Positions 7,194 to 13,740 of a stretch of 18,226 nucleotides of DNA are shown one piece after another. The translations under genes were made by a program, and so were the position numbers. Below the pieces are notes generated by a model that saw only the letters and a program-made list of their open reading frames with translations, was not told the origin of the DNA and did not search any database. Source of the DNA: Novimethylophilus sp036504375 (GTDB lineage Bacteria; Pseudomonadota; Gammaproteobacteria; Burkholderiales; Methylophilaceae); assembly GCF_036504375.1 (NCBI RefSeq), contig NZ_DASXVH010000013.1, positions 1-18,226 of the forward strand, read 5' to 3'. The first letter of the stretch is position 1. Each line of letters opens with the position of its first letter.

Positions 7194-7222
7194 CCTATAG
7201 TAGACGGTCCCATGTTGCTCAA
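7194..7222 (-). promoter_or_regulatory. Candidate sigma-70 promoter for EIIA-ptsH-ptsI
   Basis: Read on the minus strand, TTGAGC (7217-7222) and TATAGG (7194-7199) are separated by exactly 17 bases; each box matches consensus at four of six positions. The -35 overlaps the rapZ stop. The leader to the EIIA start would be about 60 bases and contains complementary GGGGAA and TTCCCC blocks (7182-7187 and 7149-7154) that could pair. The assignment is by consensus only. Confidence 0.4.
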
Positions 7223-8052
7223 GCCAGTTCGCGGTGCCTCACCAGCACCCGTTGTTGTGCGCGAAAGTATTGCGCCAAATGCTCGACAAAATACACCGAG
7301 CGGTGTTGCCCGCCGGTGCAGCCGATGGCGATGGTCAAATAGCTGCGGTTATCCCGCACGAAACACGGCAGCCATTTTTCGATGTAGCCGCGAATGTCTG
7401 CCAGCATTTCTGCCACTGCCGTCTGGCTCTCGAGGAATTTTTTTACTGCCGGGTCATGGCCGGTAAGCGGGCGCAGCATGGGATCATAATGTGGATTGGG
7501 CAGACAGCGTACGTCGTAGACGAAATCGGCATCCAGCGGAAGCCCATGCTTGAAGCCGAAGGATTCGAATAACAGCGTCAACCCGCTGTGGTCGAGCGCG
7601 GCGAAATCCTTGACCCACGAGCGCAACGTATTTGCCGCCAGTTCGCTGGTATCGATACGGTGACCAAGATCGGCGAGTTCCGTCATCAACGCGCGTTCCG
7701 CATGGATGCTTTCCGCCAGCGTACGCTCGCCGCCTGACAAGGGATGGCGGCGCCTGGTCTCGCTGAAACGTTTGACCAGGGTTTCGGTATTTGATTCGAG
7801 AAACAGCAGTTGTAGCTCGGCGCCGCGCGACCTGAGTCCGCGGATGTGCCCCGGTAGCTCTTCCAGCCTGGCGCTGCGCGTATCCACGCTGACGGCGACC
7901 AGTTGCTGGCCGGCTTGGTCCAGATGCTCTACCACCGGGGTCAGCATCTGTGCGGGCAGGTTGTCGACGCAGTAATAGCCGCTGTCTTCCAGCGCCTTCA
8001 GCACGATGCTTTTGCCGGAGCCCGACAGGCCGGTGACGATTACCAGGTGCAT
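7219..8052 (-). CDS. rapZ: RapZ-family nucleotide-binding protein
   Basis: The protein has 277 residues. The N-terminal P-loop domain has a Walker A motif GLSGSGKS at 8-15 and YYCVDNLPAQML at 26-37. The C-terminal domain contains VYDVRCLPNPHYDPMLRPLTGHD and IAIGCTGGQHRSVYFVEHL, both family hallmarks. In E. coli, RapZ is an adaptor that presents the sRNA GlmZ to RNase E and so controls glucosamine-6-phosphate synthesis for the envelope. Here the protein ends in RHRELA, without the lysine/arginine-rich tail I recall in the E. coli protein. The gene starts six bases after hprK and precedes EIIA, the standard context. No clear ribosome-binding site is seen, so coupling to hprK translation is likely. 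Confidence 0.95.
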   Translation of the reverse strand: MHLVIVTGLSGSGKSIVLKALEDSGYYCVDNLPAQMLTPVVEHLDQAGQQLVAVSVDTRSARLEELPGHIRGLRSRGAELQLLFLESNTETLVKRFSETRRRHPLSGGERTLAESIHAERALMTELADLGHRIDTSELAANTLRSWVKDFAALDHSGLTLLFESFGFKHGLPLDADFVYDVRCLPNPHYDPMLRPLTGHDPAVKKFLESQTAVAEMLADIRGYIEKWLPCFVRDNRSYLTIAIGCTGGQHRSVYFVEHLAQYFRAQQRVLVRHRELA

Positions 8053-8058
8053 CGCTGG

Positions 8059-9018
8059 CTAGTTCCTGTCATCGTGCGACATATTGCGCCGGATTTCGCG
8101 GTTCTGGCGCTGCAAGAACTGGCGTGAGCTGTTGACGCCGCGCAGCAGCAGGATGTGGTTGCGTACCGCGACTTCGACCAGCACCGCAAGGTTGCGACCG
8201 GCAGCGACCGGCAGCGTTACTTTAGGGATTTTGACGCCGAGGATGGTTTCGCTCTGCGCCTTGATCTTGAGCCGGTCGACCTGGTGCGTGGCAAAATTTT
8301 CCGCCATTTCCAGCTGCACGATCAGGTCCAGCGGCTTGGTGGGCTTGATCGCGTTGTCGCCGAACAGCGCGCGCACGTTCAGCACGCCTAAGCCCCGCAC
8401 TTCCAGAAAATCCTGCAGCAGTAGCGGGCAGCGGCCTTCCAGGCGCTCCGGCGAAACGCGATAGAAATCGGTGACGTCGTCCGCCACCAGACGGTGGCCG
8501 CGCGTAATGAGTTCCAGCGCGAGTTCGCTTTTGCCGATAGCGGCTTCGCCCTTGATCAGCACGCCGAAACCCTGCACTTCCAGAAACACGCCGTGGGAAC
8601 TGGTCGATTCCGCCACCGCCTGGGCCAGGAAATGGCTCAGCACGTCCATCAGGCGCGGGCTCTGCTCGGGTGACGTGAACAGCGGGGTTCTCGAGTGGTC
8701 GGCAGTATCCAGCAACACTTGGGGCGCCACTTCGCCATTGGCTACGACGACTGCGGCCAGGTCGGTGGAAAACAGGTTGGCGATGGCGAATTTCAGTCCG
8801 TCATCGTCCAGGCTGCGCAAATAATCCATTTCGGCGCAGCCCAAGACCTGCACCCGGTTGGGATGCACGAAATTCAGATGCCCGATCAGCGCCAGCGAAG
8901 GCTTGGTAACGGCTTCGCTGGTGAGCAAATTGCCGCCGCCTTCCTTGCCGGCAACCCACGTCAGCCGCAGCTTGCGGCGGGTATCGCGGTAAAGCTCGGC
9001 AACGGTGATCTGGGCCAT
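8059..9018 (-). CDS. hprK: HPr(Ser) kinase/phosphorylase
   Basis: HprK phosphorylates HPr on Ser46 and reverses this with phosphate. The 319 residues match the family over full length. Visible elements are SSHG with H142, a P-loop GEAAIGKS at 157-164, D180-D181 in RLVADDV, and the signature LEVRGLGVLNVRALFG at 205-220, followed by KPLDLIVQLE. The P-loop keeps GxxxxGKS but has two alanines where SG is usual in HprK. The ATG at 9018 lies 11 bases from the edge of an inverted-repeat element, and no good ribosome-binding site is visible between them. The gene is followed after six bases by rapZ. The HPr substrate with its Ser46 is encoded downstream in the same run. Confidence 0.95.
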   Translation of the reverse strand: MAQITVAELYRDTRRKLRLTWVAGKEGGGNLLTSEAVTKPSLALIGHLNFVHPNRVQVLGCAEMDYLRSLDDDGLKFAIANLFSTDLAAVVVANGEVAPQVLLDTADHSRTPLFTSPEQSPRLMDVLSHFLAQAVAESTSSHGVFLEVQGFGVLIKGEAAIGKSELALELITRGHRLVADDVTDFYRVSPERLEGRCPLLLQDFLEVRGLGVLNVRALFGDNAIKPTKPLDLIVQLEMAENFATHQVDRLKIKAQSETILGVKIPKVTLPVAAGRNLAVLVEVAVRNHILLLRGVNSSRQFLQRQNREIRRNMSHDDRN

Positions 9019-9029
9019 GTAAGAAGGTT

Positions 9030-9171
9030 AACCGCCGATGAACGCAGATAAATGCCGATGGCTCAGCAATCGATTTACTATTCGCAGCACAGCGTAAGAT
9101 GCATGCAAAAAAGGATAGTGATTGTCTGAATAATCTGTTTTATCTGCGTTCATCGGCATTTATCTGCGGTT
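9030..9171. repeat. Inverted-repeat element between hpf and hprK (copy 1)
   Basis: An imperfect inverted repeat of about 142 bases has arms at 9030-9060 and 9141-9171, both beginning AACCGC at the outer end. Each arm is built from alternating decamers related to CGATGAACGC and AGATAAATGC. The left arm has them in that order and the right arm in the reverse order, so the arms are permuted and pair out of register. About 80 bases of unrelated, AT-richer DNA lie between. No ORF and no target-site duplication were seen. A second copy with the same arm design is at 15376-15508. It could be a non-autonomous mobile element or an mRNA-processing hairpin; the sequence does not decide. Confidence 0.8.
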
Positions 9172-9196
9172 GAATGCTGTTATGGTTTTTTTAACC

Positions 9197-9523
9197 TTAT
9201 TCGGCGTTCTGGTGCTTGACGCCGCCATTGGAGCGGTGGTGGTCGGAAATTTTTTCCTTGAACTTCAGCACCTGACGATCCAGCTTGTCCGCCAGCAAAT
9301 CGATCGCGCTATACATGTCGCCGTTGCTGCATTCCGCATGCAGGTCGCTGCCGGGAACATGGATGGTGGCTTCGGCTTTCTGCGCCAGCTTTTCCACGGT
9401 CAGGGTGACCTTGACGTCGATCACATGGTCGAAATGATTGGTGATGCGCTCCAGTTTGGACTGGACGTAATCGCGCAGCGGCGGAGTGATTTCGAGATGA
9501 TGTCCGGTCAGGTTCAGGTTCAT
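9197..9523 (-). CDS. hpf: Ribosome hibernation-promoting factor, short form
   Basis: HPF binds the 30S decoding centre in stationary phase and promotes dimerisation of 70S ribosomes. The protein has 108 residues, so it is the short type without the C-terminal dimerisation domain. MNLNLTGHHLEITPPLRDYV, a central ERITNHFDHVIDVKVTL and ADKLDRQVLKFKEKISDHH are typical of the family. AGAGGAG lies about nine bases before the ATG, one of the stronger ribosome-binding sites in the window, and suggests high output relative to rpoN, which ends 14 bases upstream. Location directly after rpoN is conserved in many proteobacteria. After the stop there is no good terminator; an inverted-repeat element follows. 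Confidence 0.95.
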   Translation of the reverse strand: MNLNLTGHHLEITPPLRDYVQSKLERITNHFDHVIDVKVTLTVEKLAQKAEATIHVPGSDLHAECSNGDMYSAIDLLADKLDRQVLKFKEKISDHHRSNGGVKHQNAE

Positions 9524-9537
9524 GATGATGCTCTCCT

Positions 9538-10980
9538 CTAGATGGTCTTGCGTTGATTGGCAGCGGGTATCTGCAAAGATTCGCGGTATTTGGCGATAGT
9601 GCGGCGTGCCACGACGATACCCTGCTGTCCAAGAATGTCGGCAATCTGGTTGTCGGAGAGCGGCTTGCGCGGCTCCTCCGCAGCAACGAATTGCTTGATT
9701 AATGCGCGTATGGCGGTGGCCGAACAGGCGCCGCCGGATTCGGTAGCGACATGGCTGCCGAAGAAATATTTGAGTTCATAAACACCGCTCGGTGTAAGCA
9801 TGTACTTGCGGGTAGTCACCCGCGAAATGGTCGATTCATGCAGGCCAAGCTCGTCGGCGATTTCGCGCAGCACCATGGGACGCATTGCCACGTCGCCATG
9901 CTCGAAGAAGTTGCGCTGGCGGTCGACGATCGCCTGGGACACGCGCAATATCGTGGCAAAGCGCTGCTGGATGTTCTTGATGAACCATTTCGCCTCCTGC
10001 ATTTGCGTGGACAGGTACTGGCTGGAACTGTCGCGGTTGCGGGTGAGAATGTCCGCATACATGCGGTTGATGCGCAATTTGGGCACGGCCTCGCCATTCA
10101 GGCTGGCAAGCCACATGCCTTTGACTTTTTTCACCACCACTTCCGGCTGCACGTAGTGGTCGGCTTCGATGCGGGTAAAAGCGGAGCCGGGGCGGGGGTC
10201 TAGCCGGGTGATGAGCAGCTGTGCCGCGCGCAGGGTTTCGTCATCGCAGCGCAGGTTTTTTTTCAGGCGTGCATAGTCGCGCGTCGCCAGCAGCGGTAAA
10301 TGGTTGCGCACGATGAGCAGCCCCATATCCCGCTGCGGAGTATCCTCGGGCTGTGCGAGCAACTGCAACTCCAGGCATTCGGCCAGATTGCGCGCCCCCA
10401 CGCCGAGCGGGTCGAGATGCTGGACCAGCTTGAGCGCCGTTTGCAGCTCCAGCAGGTCGATTTCCAGTTCGGCGGGCAGCATCTCCGCCAGTTCTTCCAG
10501 CGGCTGATCCAGATAGCCGTCTTCGTTGATCGCATCCACCAGCAGCGCGGCCAGCGCCTGATCATGTTCGGACAGCGGCATCATGCGCAATTGCTCCAGC
10601 AGGTGCTCGCGCAGCGTGGGCGCGTCCGGCTCCTGGAACAGGTACTCGTTATCGTCGTCGCTGCTGGCGTTGCCGCTGGAAACCTTGTCCCAGCGTTCGC
10701 TTTCCACCGAACTGAAATCCGTTTCGGCCGAGTCCGGCGATTCCGGGGTTTCAGCCGGAGCGCCGACCTCGGTATCGACGGTCTGGCTGTCGGTGCCGGT
10801 ATAGTTCGGCGTCACCGCATCTTCTTCGCTGCCCCGTTCCAGCAGCGGGTTTTCCTGCAGCATCTGCTCCAGTTCCTGCCCCAGTTCCAGCGAAGACAGC
10901 TGCAGCAGGCGGATGGACTGCTGCAGCTGCGGGGTGAGCGCCAGGTGCTGCGAAAGGCGAAGTTGTAATGATTGCTTCAT
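9538..10980 (-). CDS. rpoN: RNA polymerase sigma-54 factor
   Basis: RpoN directs RNA polymerase to -24/-12 promoters and needs an AAA+ activator. The 480 residues have the standard order: a Gln/Leu-rich region I at 1-50 (SLQLRLSQHLALTPQLQQSI), an acidic region II at about 50-120, a core-binding region (EDGYLDQPLEELAEML, LDPLGVGARNLAECL), a helix-turn-helix DNA-binding domain (HESTISRVTTRKY) and the RpoN box ARRTIAKYRE at 458-467, with Ile where Val is more usual. The ATG is nine bases after the lptB stop, with no clear ribosome-binding site, so it is probably translated by reinitiation. Possible targets in this window were not identified. Confidence 0.97.
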   Translation of the reverse strand: MKQSLQLRLSQHLALTPQLQQSIRLLQLSSLELGQELEQMLQENPLLERGSEEDAVTPNYTGTDSQTVDTEVGAPAETPESPDSAETDFSSVESERWDKVSSGNASSDDDNEYLFQEPDAPTLREHLLEQLRMMPLSEHDQALAALLVDAINEDGYLDQPLEELAEMLPAELEIDLLELQTALKLVQHLDPLGVGARNLAECLELQLLAQPEDTPQRDMGLLIVRNHLPLLATRDYARLKKNLRCDDETLRAAQLLITRLDPRPGSAFTRIEADHYVQPEVVVKKVKGMWLASLNGEAVPKLRINRMYADILTRNRDSSSQYLSTQMQEAKWFIKNIQQRFATILRVSQAIVDRQRNFFEHGDVAMRPMVLREIADELGLHESTISRVTTRKYMLTPSGVYELKYFFGSHVATESGGACSATAIRALIKQFVAAEEPRKPLSDNQIADILGQQGIVVARRTIAKYRESLQIPAANQRKTI

Positions 10981-10989
10981 GGTCGATGC

Positions 10990-11754
10990 TTACAGCCGGA
11001 AATCCTTGCCGAGGTAAACCTCGCGCACGCTTTCGTTGGCGATGATTTCGTCGGGCCGCCCGGCCGCCATTACGCGGCCGTCGTTGACAATATAAGCACG
11101 GTCGCAAATGCCGAGCGTTTCGCGCACGTTATGGTCGGTAATCAGCACTCCTATGCCTTGTTCCTTGAGGAAGCGGATGATTTTCTGGATATCGATCACT
11201 GCAATCGGGTCGATGCCGGCGAAGGGTTCATCCAGCAGGATGAAGCGCGGACCGCTGGCCAAGCAGCGGGCAATTTCCACGCGCCGCCGCTCGCCGCCGG
11301 ACAGGCTGACCGCCGAATTGTCGCGCAGATGGGTGATGTGCAGTTCCTGCAATAGTTCATCGAGGCGCAGTTCCAGCTTTTCCGGCGGAATATTCTGCAA
11401 CTCCAGAATCGCCAGGATGTTTTCCGCCACCGTCAGCTTGCGGAAAATGGAAGGCTCCTGCGGCAGATACGACAAGCCCATGCGCGAGCGGCGATGGATC
11501 GGCAGCCTGCTCAGGTCATGGCCGTCCAGCGTGATTTGCCCGCCGTCCAGCGGCACCAGCCCCACCATCATATAAAAGCTGGTGGTTTTGCCCGCGCCGT
11601 TGGGCCCCAGCAGGCCGACGATCTCGCCACTGGAAACCTTCATCGAAATGTCGTGGACCACCGTGCGCGCCTTGTAGCGCTTCTGCAATCCCTGAACCTT
11701 GAGCTCACTCACAGTTGCCAACCCTGGACTCCCGGTTGCCGTCCCTTGCATCAT
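10990..11754 (-). CDS. lptB: LPS export ABC transporter ATPase LptB
   Basis: LptB powers LPS extraction from the inner membrane together with LptF and LptG, which are not in this window. Motifs are the Walker A GPNGAGKT, Q-loop LPQEPSIF, signature LSGGERRR, Walker B FILLDEPFAG and the H-loop ITDHNVRE. The ATG at 11754 overlaps the lptA stop as ATGA and yields 254 residues; another ATG follows directly. The GTG at 11712 (protein VSELKVQGLQKRY) would give 240 residues, collinear with the E. coli protein, so the true start is uncertain between 11754 and 11712. The position after lptC-lptA and before rpoN is the common proteobacterial order. Confidence 0.95.
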   Translation of the reverse strand: MMQGTATGSPGLATVSELKVQGLQKRYKARTVVHDISMKVSSGEIVGLLGPNGAGKTTSFYMMVGLVPLDGGQITLDGHDLSRLPIHRRSRMGLSYLPQEPSIFRKLTVAENILAILELQNIPPEKLELRLDELLQELHITHLRDNSAVSLSGGERRRVEIARCLASGPRFILLDEPFAGIDPIAVIDIQKIIRFLKEQGIGVLITDHNVRETLGICDRAYIVNDGRVMAAGRPDEIIANESVREVYLGKDFRL

Positions 11755-12341
11755 TGATTGTCTTGCGGTGCGGAGGCCGGCGGCGTTTCTGCGGCAGGCT
11801 TCGCGCCGGCGCCTTTCGCCGACTTCGGCTGGATCACCGCGTGCACGCGGCCTTTCGGATTGGCCGGCGTCGCCCCCTGCGGGCCGCCGAGCACTTCGGC
11901 GTACTCGGCGTTGGCGTCGTACATGATGTAATCGCCATGCACGATGTCCTCGCCGCGCTTCACCCATGCCTTCACGTACAGCTGCACCTTGTCCATGCGG
12001 CCGTCGTATTCGATGCGCTGGCCGCTGCCCTGTATATATTCGTCCTTGCCTTCCATCTTCTGGCGGAAAGTGGTGGGGCTGCCGGTGGAGGTGCTGTGCT
12101 GGAAGCCGTCCTTGTCCTCGCGCACGACCAGTTTGTCGGCATGAATGACTAGCGTGCCTTGGGTGAGGATGACATTGCCGGAATACACGCTGATTTTTTT
12201 GGCGTCGTTCGAGGTCAGGCTGTCGGCCTCGAGGTCGATAGGCTTGTCGCGGTCGGCTTTTTCCGCGAACGACATGCCGCTTGCCAGCAGCAGGAGCAGC
12301 GAAAGGGCGAGGTGAGATATTTTAATTAGCGGGATTCGCAT
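11751..12341 (-). CDS. lptA: LPS transport periplasmic bridge protein LptA
   Basis: LptA oligomers span the periplasm and carry LPS from LptC to LptD. The 196 residues begin with a signal peptide (MRIPLIKISHLALSLLLLLA) with likely cleavage after SFA at 26. The OstA/LptA jellyroll follows from DKPIDLEADSLTSNDAKK through GNVILTQGTLVIHADKLVV to the segment around DIVHGDYIMYD. The Ala/Pro/Lys-rich tail from about 165 looks disordered. GGAG six bases before the ATG lies inside the end of lptC, because the first 20 bases of lptA overlap the lptC 3' end in another frame. The stop overlaps the possible lptB start. Confidence 0.94.
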   Translation of the reverse strand: MRIPLIKISHLALSLLLLLASGMSFAEKADRDKPIDLEADSLTSNDAKKISVYSGNVILTQGTLVIHADKLVVREDKDGFQHSTSTGSPTTFRQKMEGKDEYIQGSGQRIEYDGRMDKVQLYVKAWVKRGEDIVHGDYIMYDANAEYAEVLGGPQGATPANPKGRVHAVIQPKSAKGAGAKPAAETPPASAPQDNQ

Positions 12342-13140
12342 AATGTCTCCGGATCCGGGTCTTGGAATGCCCGGCTTTGGTTTCGGTTTTTTTCGCCTTC
12401 CGGCCGTTGGTCTTGGTTTTCTGGGTATTCATGTCGTTGGTGCCAGCCTTGTTTTTGGAGCGCGGGCTTTTCACATCCGCTTTATCCTGTTTCTGGCCCG
12501 CTGGCGCCGTCACCGGCGCTTTCACGCCTGCGACCTGTTCTACAGTCAGCGGCGGCAGGGGTGGTGCATCGGGGCGCTCGTAATGCACTTTGACGCGGTT
12601 GAACAGCTTCAGTATGCGCTCTTTTTTGTTGTACTCCATGCCGCTGGCGTGAACGACCGTGCGCGGAGCCTGCAGGATAGTCACGGGGCGGTCGGTTTTC
12701 AGCAGGCCCAGATCCGGCATGATATGCATATACTCGGTCAGCAGGGTCAGTTCGCCTTTTTGCGGAGTCGCTGCGCGCACCATTCTCACATTATCCATGA
12801 AATAGACATTTTCGGCATTGGGTGAAACCAGGCCGCGCCCGCCTTGCACCTGTATGGTTGGCTTTTTGAGTGAGAATTGCGTGAAAAAGGGCCGCGTGAG
12901 CTTGGTGGTGTCATCGTCCGGAAAATGCCGCATGTCAGTGCCGGCCAGGCTGTAGCGCGGATTGCCCTGCCGGTCTGTTCTGTGCGAGGAAAAATTGTTG
13001 ACAATGTAATCCGGGTCATGTCGCGTGCTGCCGTCGCGCTTGGCTGCGGGCGGCTGCACGCTGTGGTCTATCCACAGCGTGAGTGCCGCCAGCAGCGCCA
13101 GCAGTATTAGCGCAAACCAGATTGCGGGAAAGCCTTTCAT
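12322..13140 (-). CDS. lptC: LPS transport membrane anchor LptC, with long basic tail
   Basis: LptC is a bitopic inner-membrane protein that receives LPS from LptB2FG and hands it to LptA. From the ATG at 13140 there are 272 residues. A single membrane segment is at about 5-24 and the periplasmic LptC domain runs to about 190 (PRYSLAGTDMRHFPDDD, ENVYFMDNVRMVR, VVHASGMEYNKKERILKLFNRVKVHYE). Beyond it come a Pro-rich linker and about 60 residues very rich in Lys, Arg, Thr and Asn. E. coli LptC is about 191 residues, so this tail is extra. The gene overlaps lptA by 20 bases. A TTG at 13158 would add six residues; ATG was preferred. Assignment rests on the domain, the membrane segment and the operon position. 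Confidence 0.9.
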   Translation of the reverse strand: MKGFPAIWFALILLALLAALTLWIDHSVQPPAAKRDGSTRHDPDYIVNNFSSHRTDRQGNPRYSLAGTDMRHFPDDDTTKLTRPFFTQFSLKKPTIQVQGGRGLVSPNAENVYFMDNVRMVRAATPQKGELTLLTEYMHIMPDLGLLKTDRPVTILQAPRTVVHASGMEYNKKERILKLFNRVKVHYERPDAPPLPPLTVEQVAGVKAPVTAPAGQKQDKADVKSPRSKNKAGTNDMNTQKTKTNGRKAKKTETKAGHSKTRIRRHYANPAN

Positions 13141-13173
13141 GCGCGCTGTCCGTGACAAGTGCTCAGATCGTCC

Positions 13174-13698
13174 TCACCGCAGATACTGCGCCATCTGCTC
13201 ATCATAGGTATCTTGTGCCTGCATGATGAATTCGCAAATCTCGCGCACCGCGCCCTGCCCCGCTCCGCGCGAAGTTACCAGGTGGGCGTGCTGCTTGACC
13301 AGCGGTGGCGCCGCGGGCACGGTGACGGCGAAGCCGCAGCGACGCATCGGCGGCAGGTCGACCACGTCGTCGCCCATAAAGGCGCATTGCTCCGGGGTCA
13401 GCCCGGTTTGCCGCAGCAGGTCGAGAAAGGCTTCCAGCTTGTCTTCCACGCCCTGGTAAAAATGGCCGATGCCGGTGCTCTCCGCGCGTTTGGCGACAAC
13501 GTTGGAAGTGCGGCCGGTGATGATCGCCATGTCTACGCCGCTGGCCTTGAGCAGCTTCATCCCGAGGCCGTCGTGCGAATTGAAGGCCTTGTACTCGAGG
13601 CCATCATCGCCGAGGATCAGGCGGCCGTCGGTGAGTACGCCGTCGACGTCGAAAATGATCAGCTTGATCTTGCGCGCGCGCTCTATTGCTTCATTCAT
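13174..13698 (-). CDS. kdsC: 3-deoxy-D-manno-octulosonate 8-phosphate phosphatase
   Basis: KdsC hydrolyses Kdo-8-phosphate to Kdo, the sugar linking lipid A to the LPS core. It is a short HAD-family phosphatase without a cap domain and works as a tetramer. From the ATG at 13698 there are 174 residues. The nucleophile and acid are D17 and D19 in FDVDGVLTDG, followed by the Thr/Ser motif in IITGRTS and the metal-binding MGDDVVDLPPM. The C-terminal RGAGQGAVREICEFIMQAQ is typical of KdsC. A GTG at 13719 would add seven residues (FVPIID), and neither start has a clear ribosome-binding site. It lies between kdsD and lptC, the common order. Confidence 0.95.
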   Translation of the reverse strand: MNEAIERARKIKLIIFDVDGVLTDGRLILGDDGLEYKAFNSHDGLGMKLLKASGVDMAIITGRTSNVVAKRAESTGIGHFYQGVEDKLEAFLDLLRQTGLTPEQCAFMGDDVVDLPPMRRCGFAVTVPAAPPLVKQHAHLVTSRGAGQGAVREICEFIMQAQDTYDEQMAQYLR

Positions 13699-13740
13699 AT
13701 CGATAATTGGTACAAACACCCGAGGTGTGTTGCATGCCTT

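Noticed and set aside
9030..9171. CRISPR array or rho-independent terminator
   Set aside because: There are only two arms in inverted orientation with permuted decamers, no regularly spaced direct repeats with unique spacers, and no T-run after the stem.
9176..9199. Terminator after hpf from the GGTT-A-run-AACC palindrome
   Set aside because: The stem is only four pairs and no T-run follows in the minus-strand direction.
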